Source: Dyadobacter frigoris (lineage in GTDB: Bacteria; Bacteroidota; Bacteroidia; Cytophagales; Spirosomataceae). From it: a stretch of 64,000 nt of DNA. The first letter of the stretch is position 1, and each line of letters starts with the position of its first letter. The stretch lies in assembly GCF_005280585.1 (NCBI RefSeq), contig NZ_SZVO01000003.1, forward strand, positions 124,001 through 188,000, in the 5' to 3' direction. The notes under the pieces are model-generated. The model was not told where the DNA came from. It ran no database searches and saw nothing but the letters and a program-made list of their open reading frames with translations. A program made the translations under genes and the position numbers. Positions 1-8,428 of the stretch are shown piece by piece.

Positions 1-593
1 GGATGTATTTACCTGAGGTCAAAATAATTCTGAAGTTCACAGTTTTTAGAACTTAAAGGGAAGAAAAATAGAAGGGTGCTAGAGTACGATTATACCACGG
101 TATGTCCATACCGACAATATATCTTTAGAAAGTGAATCGCTCTGCTAAGTGTTTTATCTAATAAATAAGATTATCAATCTTATTTGGCACCTTGAATATT
201 TATCATGCCTATCAAGCAAAAGAAAACCTACTGATTCCTGTTCAGCAGTTAGCCTCTTGCCGTTTGATATTAAAGAAAACTTTTTAACTAATTATTGCTG
301 TTCAACAATGCCAACTTATTTTCCAGTGACGCAAGTATCGTTTGGTAAATGTCTTATGATGGGCCACTGCTCACAGAGAAATTTTTCTAAATTACAGGGC
401 TTCTTAAATAAACGTAGGTCCTGTTCAAAATCTGATTTACTGAAGATTTTGCAAAAAATAAGTTGACACCTTTGTAACTAGCCAAATATTAACAGGAGAA
501 AATACTGAAAAATCAGTATTGCAGTATCATTAACTTTTAGTTTGATTTGCCTCGACAAATATGATCATAGTTTTATTCAATCGGGAGCTGTGA
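1..593. other. Left-edge AT-rich stretch, no convincing gene
   Basis: I see no supportable gene here. A 105-codon frame on the plus strand (149-466) has no domain-like composition. The minus strand over roughly 170-470 reads as protein-like text interrupted by two stop codons, so it may be the wreck of an older gene, but I cannot name it. The stretch lies next to further decayed fragments (594-1310), which fits a degraded accessory border. Confidence 0.4.
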
Positions 594-854
594 TACGTAT
601 TCGGCATTCTTGTTTCTAAACTAAATCCAGACCAATCATCAACACTTCGTGATCAAGCCGCAACTAATAAAGAGGGATATTATCGATTTACCTCATTTAT
701 GGATACAGAGGACTATGTTCTTGAAAGCAATGAAGACAACGATTGTTGTGGCGAGTCTGATGATGATCTACGCACAAATGTCAATTCAGTAAATATCCAT
801 GTGGAAAGGAGTCGTAAAAACCGAAAATCGTTACCGGTAAGGAGGTGCTATTAA
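594..854 (+). pseudogene. 3' fragment of a surface protein-like gene
   Basis: An open frame runs from just after a stop codon (591-593) to a TAA at 852-854. It has no start codon at a sensible place; the first in-frame ATG is at 699, in the middle of the conserved-looking part. The translation contains a segment around NKEGYYRF followed by acidic, Cys-containing text (EDNDCCGE). The G-x-Y-x-F pattern recalls the beta-sandwich repeats of SdrD_B or carboxypeptidase-regulatory-like domains, but the fragment is too short to be sure. I read it as the remnant C-terminus of a truncated gene. Confidence 0.35.
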
Positions 855-870
855 CTTATATTCATTCGAA

Positions 871-1155
871 ATGAAGGTAATTATAACATATTTTTGGATA
901 TTGACTCTTGTATGTGTAATTCTTTCTTGCAATGGAAAGTACAATACAGATCCGGATCTAGCCGCCCCCTCTAGTGAGGGAGCTATATTTGTTGGGGAGG
1001 AACTGAACTATGCAGTGGTAAAAAGGTTACATTGTCCAAACGGACTTCCGTATTATTTAACTAATTACCTAAATCCTTTTTACAGCGTCATAAGAAATCC
1101 TCCAGATACTAGGCAAACAATTGTTTTCTATTGGGGCGATATCTCATTTATTTAA
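871..1155 (+). CDS. Short putative lipoprotein, probably truncated by a frameshift
   Basis: A 94-residue frame starts with a lipoprotein signal: positive N-terminus, hydrophobic core and a lipobox ending at Cys20 (VILSC). The mature part is polar and I do not recognise it. It ends abruptly at 1155, and a second frame (-1 relative) runs on from there to 1310 with a protein-like composition. The most economical reading is one lipoprotein gene of about 145 codons with a frameshift near 1140-1155. An intact short lipoprotein remains possible. No recognised partner; it lies 243 bp upstream of the kinase/HopA1 operon in the same direction. Confidence 0.4.
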   Translation: MKVIITYFWILTLVCVILSCNGKYNTDPDLAAPSSEGAIFVGEELNYAVVKRLHCPNGLPYYLTNYLNPFYSVIRNPPDTRQTIVFYWGDISFI

Positions 1156-1310
1156 AGGCAACAATGGGAAAGCCGGTGCATCCAAAGCTTCAACGCAGTC
1201 CCAGTGTTGATTTCTATGATAACGCTCGAACAGCTGGGAATATGGGAAAAGTAGTTCTCGATGGAAGAGATCGCTCAAATAATACTTTTACTTTAAATTT
1301 TAATTTCTAA
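1155..1310 (+). pseudogene. Out-of-frame 3' continuation of the lipoprotein frame
   Basis: This frame continues the preceding short lipoprotein after a one-step frame change. It is open to a TAA at 1308-1310 and contains text such as YDNARTAGNMGKVVLDGRD. The alternating hydrophobic and aromatic end (TFTLNFNF) looks like the last strand of a beta domain. An independent start at ATG 1164 would give only 48 residues with no signal peptide, so I prefer a broken gene. Confidence 0.3.
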
Positions 1311-1397
1311 TGTATTTGGAGAAACGTAATTATTTGAGCTCGTCAATATTTGAATCCATTTTTTATCAAATCTATATTAATCAAACCCCTTTAATTT

Positions 1398-1940
1398 ATG
1401 GCCTCGGTTCAGAATATCGCAAATTTTGGTGACAGCGGACGAAATCTGGTTCTTGCTACCGGATATTTCTATGAGTGTAACGAGAAAATCAATGCTCTTT
1501 TGAAAGCAAAAGAAGAAGCCAACGGCGGACAGCCACCTGCTGGAGCGCAATATGCTATCATGATGTTTGACAAGGGTGAGAAACTTGATGCCGGGATCAA
1601 AACGTCCGCGCAGCGTAATATTTATTTCAGGAATGACAATGAAAAGAATATCTACATTAAAGAGGCAACTCGAAATTTTTGGATACCATCACAAGAAGAA
1701 CTTCAAGAGTTTTCCCACGCCCGCGAAACTCCCAAGTACGACGTTCATTTTTTTGCTGACGGAGAGTTTATGACAATTTCAGATGATTACATTGAACTTG
1801 AGAAGTGGTTAGAGAACCCAGATACAGTCCTTGACATCAACGTACGACCAATAGGAACAGAGTTGGGCCAGTTTATTTCAGACAATGACAACCGGCCGTT
1901 CAATTTCACAAGACTACATACAACCAGATTAGCCCGATGA
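1398..1940 (+). CDS. Unknown 180-aa protein, first gene of the kinase/HopA1 operon
   Basis: I do not recognise this family. The protein is acidic, rich in Asn, Asp and Glu, has a single Cys (near residue 27), no signal peptide and no membrane segment, so it is expected in the cytoplasm. Its last 20 residues hold three Thr and end in an Arg-rich tail (TTRLAR). The stop codon overlaps the kinase start as ATGA (1937-1940), which predicts translational coupling and a shared function. Given the enzymes that follow, it could be the protein or peptide substrate, a leader-recognition or scaffold protein, or an unrelated partner. The context supports a role in the same modification system; the sequence itself does not say which. 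Confidence 0.6.
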   Translation: MASVQNIANFGDSGRNLVLATGYFYECNEKINALLKAKEEANGGQPPAGAQYAIMMFDKGEKLDAGIKTSAQRNIYFRNDNEKNIYIKEATRNFWIPSQEELQEFSHARETPKYDVHFFADGEFMTISDDYIELEKWLENPDTVLDINVRPIGTELGQFISDNDNRPFNFTRLHTTRLAR

Positions 1941-2995
1941 TCGCTCTTTCCGCCTATAAATTGGCAAACTATCTGGCAGATGTCGTCCAATTTTCGGGCG
2001 AAACAGGTTCAGAAGATGTTAATTGGGAAAATATTTACGGGTTAGCTTTTGGTGAGATTAACGAAACATCACGCAATAAATGCTACTTCTGTTTTGATGA
2101 ACCTAACGACAAGCTGAACTTCTTTTTTAAACAGTCCCGAAGTTTGTCTGAGGCCAATCTTCGGGACATCCGAAGTGAAGCCGAGTTTTACGCACTGACA
2201 GCGAGAGCGTTCAAGGGAAGTGTAGGTGAGCACTTACCCAAATTAGTTTATTACGATGATTACAACAGCGTAATTGTAACAGAGTATGTTCCGTTGGCGA
2301 AACCAATTGGTGAAAGTGGCACCTTCGCAACTTTCAATATGGCAGGAAAGGTGCTAAAGCAATTCCATGAAGTTTGCAAAAGGGATTCAGTTGCGGCAGT
2401 TTGGGGAGACAAAAAGAAGTGGATTGATGAGTTCAGATTTTATGAACCCAAAATACTCCGCTTGACTGATTCCGAAGAAAGAAAACTATCTCTGAACGAT
2501 GACGTATATGTGGTTCAGTTTCTAAGTTTTCTTGGACATCATAGCAGCCAGGTCAAGGAATTGAGGCAACGATGGAAGTCAGAAATGAATGGTCTGATTC
2601 ACGGCGATGCAGACGTCCGAAATTTTATACAAAAAGGAAATGATATCGTCATATTGGATTTTGAATGCGTCGCCTATGGTGCCTGGTTCTGGGATGTCGC
2701 GGTCTTCATCGCAAGTTTACTTTTAAAGACCGATCTTCCCGGAGTCCCTGCAGAAACTGTTAGAGCGTCTCCATTTGACATCTTTCCTTGTATTATCAGC
2801 TTTCTACGTGGTTACGGTATTGAATCTGCAGAAATGCGACAGGAAATTTTGAAATGGTCCGGAATTTACCTCCTTCAAGAATTTTTACTAAGGCAGGAAG
2901 AAGCAATTTTTTTTAAGTATGGTTTGACCCTTGTAGACGACACTGAGCGTTGCTATCAAGAAATATTCGCCTTAAAATATGAAAGAAGACTATAA
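1937..2995 (+). CDS. APH/choline-kinase-fold kinase, class V lanthipeptide (TvaC-like) type
   Basis: A 352-residue kinase of the aminoglycoside phosphotransferase fold. Visible motifs are a candidate ATP-binding Lys65 (FFFKQS), an acidic alpha-C stretch (SEAEFY, residues 80-85), the Brenner-type catalytic loop HGDADVRNF (His222, Asp224, Asn229) and the metal-binding DFE at 241-243. APH-fold kinases paired with HopA1 proteins (TvaC/TvaD in thioviridamide; the kinase of lexapeptide-type class V lanthipeptides) phosphorylate Ser/Thr of a precursor before elimination. Here the gene overlaps the upstream gene by 4 nt and the downstream HopA1 gene by 17 nt, which strongly supports that pairing. Drug resistance or small-molecule phosphorylation is the alternative if context is ignored; the fold alone does not exclude it. 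Confidence 0.75.
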   Translation: MIALSAYKLANYLADVVQFSGETGSEDVNWENIYGLAFGEINETSRNKCYFCFDEPNDKLNFFFKQSRSLSEANLRDIRSEAEFYALTARAFKGSVGEHLPKLVYYDDYNSVIVTEYVPLAKPIGESGTFATFNMAGKVLKQFHEVCKRDSVAAVWGDKKKWIDEFRFYEPKILRLTDSEERKLSLNDDVYVVQFLSFLGHHSSQVKELRQRWKSEMNGLIHGDADVRNFIQKGNDIVILDFECVAYGAWFWDVAVFIASLLLKTDLPGVPAETVRASPFDIFPCIISFLRGYGIESAEMRQEILKWSGIYLLQEFLLRQEEAIFFKYGLTLVDDTERCYQEIFALKYERRL

Positions 2996-4619
2996 AGAGA
3001 CTGTTATTAAGCAGATACAAAATATCACCTCTATGATCACCATGGTTGATGATGAGTTGGTAGATTTAAAATTTACAGGCGAAAAAATAGTAAACCTGCT
3101 ACGAAGCAAATACGGGATCGAAATATCTCTTACTCCGGCCCATCCGGATTTTAGAAAGATAGTGCTAACCAACTGGATCTATACACATTACTATCAAAAC
3201 AGTGGTGAAAGAGCAATTACCCCCAGATCCGAAGAGCGCCATTTCCCTTTCGACGAAATTTTTAAGCAGGGAACTGACGGTTATTGGCGCAACAGGTTCT
3301 GGCGATACGATCAACGCGACCAGGAAAGAGAAAGGCCGGCACTTACCAGGGGCTACGAAACAATCATTGCAGAATCTAATCAATCAGTCGAAGATGAGAT
3401 TGTTTTTGAATGCAAAAAAGGAAGAAAAGGAAATTTAATATTCGAAGAGATTCCATTTTTAAGTATATCGCTTCCTAAATTTCAATTTGAAAATGGATAT
3501 AAATATGTCAATGGGAAATACCCGTTGGACAATGCAGGACTCGCTTCAATAGTAAGATTTTATTTCCACCTCAAGATTGATACTTTGACAGTTTCCATTC
3601 CATTACTTATATTAAAAATTTCGGACCTGTTCAATGATCGTCTTATCTCATTTCGACTCAAATTTTCCTTTACCAATGATGAGTTCAAAAGAAGTGATCA
3701 TTTTGTATTGTATGTCGAACGTCGCCATTTCGATGTTGCAGCGATTTTGATTCGCTGGCTTCATCAAGAAATTGAGCCCTTTCTCGATAACAGACTTCCA
3801 TTTTTTGTTAAACAAGTATTGTCCGGAATCGGTTTTGGCAGCACACCTCACCAACAGTCTTCGAGTTTCGGAGTTTTCCGATCCAAGGTAATAGCCGATG
3901 CTATACTTTTTCTATTGGAAGGTAACGATGGAAGACCAGTAAGGGAATTTCTGGACGAAATGTGGGGTGGACTGGAAAAGTTCTACCTGAACCCGAATTC
4001 GCCTTTTGTCTGTGACTTCTCCATTTTCGACAAATCTGCGGAAAATTTGTTCTCCGCAACAATAACCAACAAACCTCTTGCAGCGGCATGGTATATTGCC
4101 CGACTATTGTGTCGTGAAGCAATATGGGTGTCCGAGAATGAGTGTAATTGGATGAACTACGAGTTACTCCATGAGAAACAATATGGTTATCGGTTGATGA
4201 ATGTAGATAATGGGCTCTCCGGTTTGCAGGGGGTGATAAAATTTCTGGAATCTTTTCAGAAACTAAAAATTAAGGATCCGGTAATAAAGCGGGTTTTGAA
4301 TGGTGCAAAACAATTTTATAATTCAAGACGCACTGTGCCTCGCTCTTCTGGGGGAATTGCAATTCCCCCAGAAGTATTTGCAACTGAAATGATCCCGGTT
4401 GTGCATTCGGCGATCCAAGATAAGCAACTTCATCCGCTTACTGAATACAGCCTCCTTATGGATATGATCAGTAAACATATTGAAATGGAGCGGCCGGTAA
4501 ATAACATGCTGGATGGAAGCGATCATTTTTGTGCCGATATGCGCTACGGCTACGCCTCATATGGTTATGCATGTCTAAGACTGCATAACTCAATCAGCAT
4601 TGTAGAATTGCAACTCTGA
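2979..4619 (+). CDS. HopA1-domain lyase-like protein fused to an abridged LanC-like domain
   Basis: A 546-residue protein. Residues ~188-312 match the HopA1 pattern: FYFHL strand, then FRLKF, HFVLYVERRHF, LPFFVKQVLSGIGFG and SSSFGVFRSKVIADAIL. HopA1 proteins act with APH kinases as the elimination half of Ser/Thr dehydration in class V lanthipeptide and thioviridamide-type pathways. Residues ~366-447 resemble the start of a LanC cyclase domain as seen in LanM/LanL (ARLLCREAIW, ECNWM, NGLSGLQGVIKFL). The last 30 residues (YASYGYACLRLHNS...VELQL) resemble its very end. The usual centre with the zinc-binding Cys, Cys and His motifs is absent, so cyclase activity is doubtful. A perfect 30-bp palindrome sits at the apparent junction (codons 456-466). 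The N-terminal 180 residues are unassigned. The gene ends convergently inside the kinase gene at 4594. Confidence 0.72.
   Translation: MKEDYKETVIKQIQNITSMITMVDDELVDLKFTGEKIVNLLRSKYGIEISLTPAHPDFRKIVLTNWIYTHYYQNSGERAITPRSEERHFPFDEIFKQGTDGYWRNRFWRYDQRDQERERPALTRGYETIIAESNQSVEDEIVFECKKGRKGNLIFEEIPFLSISLPKFQFENGYKYVNGKYPLDNAGLASIVRFYFHLKIDTLTVSIPLLILKISDLFNDRLISFRLKFSFTNDEFKRSDHFVLYVERRHFDVAAILIRWLHQEIEPFLDNRLPFFVKQVLSGIGFGSTPHQQSSSFGVFRSKVIADAILFLLEGNDGRPVREFLDEMWGGLEKFYLNPNSPFVCDFSIFDKSAENLFSATITNKPLAAAWYIARLLCREAIWVSENECNWMNYELLHEKQYGYRLMNVDNGLSGLQGVIKFLESFQKLKIKDPVIKRVLNGAKQFYNSRRTVPRSSGGIAIPPEVFATEMIPVVHSAIQDKQLHPLTEYSLLMDMISKHIEMERPVNNMLDGSDHFCADMRYGYASYGYACLRLHNSISIVELQL
4345..4374. repeat. 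Perfect 30-bp palindrome inside the HopA1/LanC gene
   Basis: The left half cttctgggggaattg is followed immediately by its exact reverse complement caattcccccagaag, with no spacer. It encodes residues ~456-466 (SSGGIAIPPE), exactly where the centre of the LanC-like domain appears to be missing. It could be a deletion scar, a relic of an excised element, or a structured mRNA element. Confidence 0.9.
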
Positions 4620-6654
4620 ACTGTGCACCTAAACCCACTCGCGAATGAACCGTAAATTTTCCATTTAGAGATTCAACGCGATCAGCAATGTTGTCCAGTC
4701 CTTTTCCTCGCTTGGTTCCCTGAGTCATGTCAAACCCATAGCCATTATCAGACAGGCTCAATTCCAGTGTATTTTCACTTGTTGATAATTTCAAGGTACA
4801 CTCGCTGGATCCGGAATGTTTCAAAGTATTGTTAATAAGTTCCAGGCAAATACTGTAAAGTTCTGCCTCCTGCTCCTTGCTAAGAAGGTTTGATGGGTAG
4901 CGGCCTTCCAGGTTAAATCGTATTTTACTATTATTGTTCAAATCAGCAAAAAGCCTGCTCAATGCTGCTTCAAGACCATTATCCAGCTCGAGCGGCAGAA
5001 GATGATGCGATATGTGTCGGATTTCAGAATAGGCATTATGCATCTGCGTAATAAGTCTTGTGTAAACGTCTTGTTCTTTTTCTGCGAGGTTTTCGGGCAT
5101 AATACTTTGTAACTGCCATATTAGCCCGGAAAGTGTACTACCAAGGTTATCGTGAAGTTCCGAAGCTACCCGCTTTCTCTCCTGCCTTTTCCCATTCGTA
5201 AATGCTTCCTGGATTTGTCTATTTTTAGCATGCAACTCTTGATTGGCCAATAATAATTCTTCCGTCCGCTCTGATACCTTCTGCTCCAACTCTTCATTAA
5301 ACCTGGTCAGTTTGTCGTTAGATGCAAATAATTGGCCCTGAAAGTCCATCATCTGATTGCGCTGAACTTCAATGAGACGATTTTTCTTACTCAATACCCT
5401 ATTGTTTACAACAAGAAAAGTCGCGAACAAAAGAGCTAATGCAACAGCCAACCACAATCGGTTCCTTGAAGCTTTTTGTCCATCTATGTCTTTGTTAAGT
5501 GAATCTATAGCATCCCCCTGCTTCAAACTCTCATATTCAAATTTCAAATATTCGGTTTGTCGCTGTTGAAAGGATTTTATGCCCTTCTCCCATAATTCCG
5601 AATATTTCTTATAATAAATTAAAGACAATTCCGATTTATGGAGTCTTTCATATACTTGTGAAAGTGTCAGAAATAGTTCTCGGCGATGTTCTTCTCCGGC
5701 GGTTTCACTATTGGATAAACCCTTTTTCAATTCAACTAATGCTTTGTGAGGTAAATTTTGCAGCAGAAAATGTTGCGCGTTCAAGGAAAAATAATGAACG
5801 TCCCAGGCCTTATCTATAAAAGGATTAGTTCTGTATTCATTCAACAACAGACGTAACTGCTCCTTATTACCTGCAGCAAGACATGCGTCAGCCCAATTCA
5901 GCGTGGTATATTTCAGCATTTGATTGTCACCAATCCGTTTGGATTCCTGGTATGCCTGACTTAACCAAAACATTGCTTTTCGATTTTCACTTTTTCGCAA
6001 ATAGGATTCGCCAAGATTTTGAATGACTATAATATAAAAGACCTTATCTGTCAATTTGGCAGGCTTCAGCGCTTTTTCCAAGTAGAAAATTGACTGATCA
6101 TAATTCCCGAGTAAATAATAAAGATCAGCCAGATAGCGATATGTCTTGGCAAGATATTCAGGTCTGTTCAGCTGCTCCGCATAATATTTAGCCTTGTGGA
6201 TTTTTTGCAAGCCAATAAGGTTATTTCCGTTCCACGCATGTAAAACACCAGCATTAAGGTTTGCTTCAAGCAGACCTCTCGTCCATTTGTGATGTGCAGA
6301 AAGCCGTTCTGCTTCATTTAACCAGGCAATGCACTGCTTATAATCTCCCTGGAACAACCCATTCTTATCTTTGCCACTACCAAGCAGACATAAAAGTTCA
6401 ACTCTTACCGTATCGTTCGCCAACGTATTCGTGGTTTGAGGTAACTTTTTTAATGCAGTCAGCATACTGTCCCCATGGGAAATCTGAGCCATGCCTATGT
6501 TTGGGAAGGAAAGAAAGATCCCAAATAAAAAGATTTTGCCGCACGCAGGTACAAAGCCAATTACTCTAAAGAACTGGAAAACGACAAGTGACATGACAAA
6601 GCGAGATAATTTTCTGAAAATACGAATATTTCGTATTTGAAACAACACACCCAT
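4594..6654 (-). CDS. TPR-sensor histidine kinase, NarL-type (HisKA_3), orphan
   Basis: A 686-residue sensor kinase. A hydrophobic N-terminus with a likely export signal (ending near MAQIS, residue ~58) is followed by about 300 residues of TPR-like helices, a transmembrane helix (LWLAVALALLFATFLVV), a coiled coil with the EELEQKVSERTEELL pattern, a HisKA_3 domain with phospho-acceptor His501 (ASELHDNLGS), and a HATPase domain with DNGYGFD and GKGLDNI boxes. This is the standard Bacteroidetes architecture of periplasmic or extracellular TPR sensing paired with a LuxR-type regulator. No response regulator lies nearby, so its partner is elsewhere or was separated by the transposon insertion next door. 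Its 3' end overlaps the convergent HopA1 gene by 26 bp. Confidence 0.88.
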   Translation of the reverse strand: MGVLFQIRNIRIFRKLSRFVMSLVVFQFFRVIGFVPACGKIFLFGIFLSFPNIGMAQISHGDSMLTALKKLPQTTNTLANDTVRVELLCLLGSGKDKNGLFQGDYKQCIAWLNEAERLSAHHKWTRGLLEANLNAGVLHAWNGNNLIGLQKIHKAKYYAEQLNRPEYLAKTYRYLADLYYLLGNYDQSIFYLEKALKPAKLTDKVFYIIVIQNLGESYLRKSENRKAMFWLSQAYQESKRIGDNQMLKYTTLNWADACLAAGNKEQLRLLLNEYRTNPFIDKAWDVHYFSLNAQHFLLQNLPHKALVELKKGLSNSETAGEEHRRELFLTLSQVYERLHKSELSLIYYKKYSELWEKGIKSFQQRQTEYLKFEYESLKQGDAIDSLNKDIDGQKASRNRLWLAVALALLFATFLVVNNRVLSKKNRLIEVQRNQMMDFQGQLFASNDKLTRFNEELEQKVSERTEELLLANQELHAKNRQIQEAFTNGKRQERKRVASELHDNLGSTLSGLIWQLQSIMPENLAEKEQDVYTRLITQMHNAYSEIRHISHHLLPLELDNGLEAALSRLFADLNNNSKIRFNLEGRYPSNLLSKEQEAELYSICLELINNTLKHSGSSECTLKLSTSENTLELSLSDNGYGFDMTQGTKRGKGLDNIADRVESLNGKFTVHSRVGLGAQFRVAILQC

Positions 6655-6845
6655 GGCCTTGTACTACTAAGCCGTAGCGTAATTCAAATTTACGGTTAAA
6701 TCGCTGACCTTGCGACCTCTCCCATAAGTTCTTCCAACGATTTTATAATGGTAATTTTGAAGATTATTGCAAAAATTAATAGACATTGGAGCAAAGGGTT
6801 GATTTCAAAATATCATGATAATTGATTGTCCATCTGTGCGAGAAT

Positions 6846-6871
6846 AAATAGTCAAGCCTTAAAAAGTGATT
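6846..6871 (+). repeat. Left terminal inverted repeat of the IS5-like element
   Basis: The sequence begins aaatagtcaagcc and continues ttaaaaagtgatt. It matches the reverse complement of the right end at about 19 of 26 positions, including the shared TAGTC and AAAAAGT blocks. Confidence 0.6.
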
Positions 6872-8189
6872 TTAGTAAATGTTGTTGATGCCTTTCCCGG
6901 TAAACGAGTTGGTTCATATTTAGCAAAATAGCCAGAAAAAACTCCTTCCAGATGTTGATCATTCTTTTAAAATTCATTGCAGCGGCTGCCAGCATTACAT
7001 TGATAGAGTCTCCTTTAATGCCTTTGTAAAAATTTCTTGACAACCTGTAATTGGCTTTTAAATGGCCTATTACAGGTTCAATAGCTGCTCTTCGGGTAAA
7101 TCCCTTTCTTAGTTTTTTTTGCTTGTAACGACTTATTTTCTTATTGAAAGTCTTCGGGCTGTGTATCGTTGTTTGACCAACTTTGGTCACCCCTCGGTAG
7201 CCTCTGTCTACAAATACCTCGCTTAGTACATGCCCACTCAACCGTTTCTGTTGTTCTAATACGGCTTCCAAAGTATGCCCGTCATACTGATTGCCTGCAA
7301 TATTTAAGGCCCCGATAATCACGCCTGTTGTCTGGGTCAGTGCAATAGAAACTTTACTTCCAAATTCATATTTTTTATGTTCTTTTCCTTTGCTGATGCA
7401 CCGAACCTCCGGCTCATGGACACTGTACACTTTGTTTTTGTCGTTACGTTTTTGTTCTAAAATGCGCTGGAAAAGAGTCAAATCTTCGGCAAACATCGAA
7501 GCTGGCAACTTCCTGATCAGTTCTCTTAGTAGGCGTCCGGCAATTGTCTTGACCTTTCGGTCGGCTCTTCTTGCTTTTTTAGCATTCTTTGGATGGGTGC
7601 GGAATCTTTGATCACTCCCCAGCTTTTTGAGTGTGCGCTTGTAACTTTGACGAAGTTCAATGCCCTCCTTTTCAGCCATTGCAACACATCTTTTGATAAT
7701 CTTGCGATGCAGTTTATTATCGGTTGGATATGTAATGTTTTTCTCCTGAACCGTTGTATCTATACTTGCTTTGTCTTCTTTTCCATCCTTACCGTTGTTG
7801 CGAATACTTTCCTTCAAAATCAGTTCGATGCCTTCGGCTCCAATACGGTTGCGAAAATGGACAAGTTCACTTGCCTCGCAAGGTGGTCCGGGGGTAAAAA
7901 ACTCAGCACCGCTAAAATATTGATAATAAGCATTTTCGGCCCACTGTTCAACCATGCTTTCATCGCTCAGGTTCCGAAGATGCTTTAAAATTAATAAAGC
8001 AACCATCAACCGAATCGGCAAAGCTGGCCGTCCAAACTCCTCTCTGTAATGCTTCTTAAAGTGCTCATCAAAAAAAGACCAGTCAACCTGATTTGCCCGG
8101 ATATACAGAGGATGTTTGCTGGACAATTGCTCTTTTAAACCAGGCAAAAGGAAATTCAACTGCGGTGTTTGTTTGGGTTTTGCTAGCAT
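6852..8189 (-). CDS. IS5-family DDE transposase
   Basis: A 445-residue transposase. An N-terminal DUF772-type region (FFDEHFKKHYREEFGRPALPIRLMVALL, residues ~39-66) is followed by a DDE nuclease with Asp144 (ASIDTTVQEKNITYP), Asp328 (EVFVDRGYRG) and Glu371 (RRAAIEPVIGHLK). All three catalytic residues are present and the frame is intact, so it may still be active. Length and motifs fit the IS5 superfamily. Start ATG at 8189; the upstream region holds a 10-bp-arm hairpin (8195-8230). Confidence 0.93.
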   Translation of the reverse strand: MLAKPKQTPQLNFLLPGLKEQLSSKHPLYIRANQVDWSFFDEHFKKHYREEFGRPALPIRLMVALLILKHLRNLSDESMVEQWAENAYYQYFSGAEFFTPGPPCEASELVHFRNRIGAEGIELILKESIRNNGKDGKEDKASIDTTVQEKNITYPTDNKLHRKIIKRCVAMAEKEGIELRQSYKRTLKKLGSDQRFRTHPKNAKKARRADRKVKTIAGRLLRELIRKLPASMFAEDLTLFQRILEQKRNDKNKVYSVHEPEVRCISKGKEHKKYEFGSKVSIALTQTTGVIIGALNIAGNQYDGHTLEAVLEQQKRLSGHVLSEVFVDRGYRGVTKVGQTTIHSPKTFNKKISRYKQKKLRKGFTRRAAIEPVIGHLKANYRLSRNFYKGIKGDSINVMLAAAAMNFKRMINIWKEFFLAILLNMNQLVYRERHQQHLLKSLFKA

Positions 8190-8194
8190 TATTC

Positions 8195-8230
8195 TGCAAG
8201 ATTTTTATTCTAAAATAAACAAATCTTGCA
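8195..8230. promoter_or_regulatory. Inverted repeat just upstream of the transposase start
   Basis: Arms TGCAAGATTT (8195-8204) and AAATCTTGCA (8221-8230) are perfect and separated by 16 bp. They begin 6 bp upstream of the transposase ATG, so the hairpin would lie in the leader of the mRNA or form an operator. Occlusion of translation initiation is a common way to keep transposition low; that role here is inference. Confidence 0.5.
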
Positions 8231-8278
8231 AAATAAACAATGAAATTAACTACTTAATTCGCTATAATATAGATAGTT

Positions 8279-8304
8279 AATGACTTTTTGAGGGGCGACT
8301 AAAT
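8279..8304 (-). repeat. Right terminal inverted repeat of the IS5-like element
   Basis: Read on the minus strand it begins atttagtcgcccc and matches the left end at about 19 of 26 positions. It marks the outer end of the element upstream of the transposase gene. Confidence 0.6.
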
Positions 8305-8428
8305 AGGTCTGAAAACAAAAGCGCTACCGATGCAGAGATGACCCGTAAAAGTCGTTATCAAATCTAACCTGTTTGTTACATTAAAGATTGGCAGGCTAAT
8401 TCAAGATTGAAGAAGCCTAGAAGGTTAT

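Larger units (their letters stand above)
6846..8304 (-). mobile_element. IS5-superfamily insertion sequence, complete
   Basis: About 1.46 kb, defined by one intact transposase gene and imperfect 26-bp terminal inverted repeats (6846-6871 and 8279-8304, about 19 of 26 positions matching). The transposase stop codon lies inside the left terminal repeat. I could not define a target-site duplication, so both ends are good only to a few bases. It sits between two orphan histidine kinase genes in the same orientation as both. Confidence 0.75.

Noticed and set aside
149..466. A 105-codon plus-strand open frame in the left AT-rich region
   Set aside because: No domain-like text, no ribosome site, and the opposite strand looks as much like old coding sequence.
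871..1310. A dedicated lanthipeptide precursor upstream of the HopA1 operon
   Set aside because: The frame is a lipoprotein with a lipobox and no Ser/Thr/Cys-rich core after a leader.
1937..2995. An aminoglycoside resistance kinase
   Set aside because: The fold fits, but its coupling to a HopA1 gene makes a peptide or protein kinase more likely.
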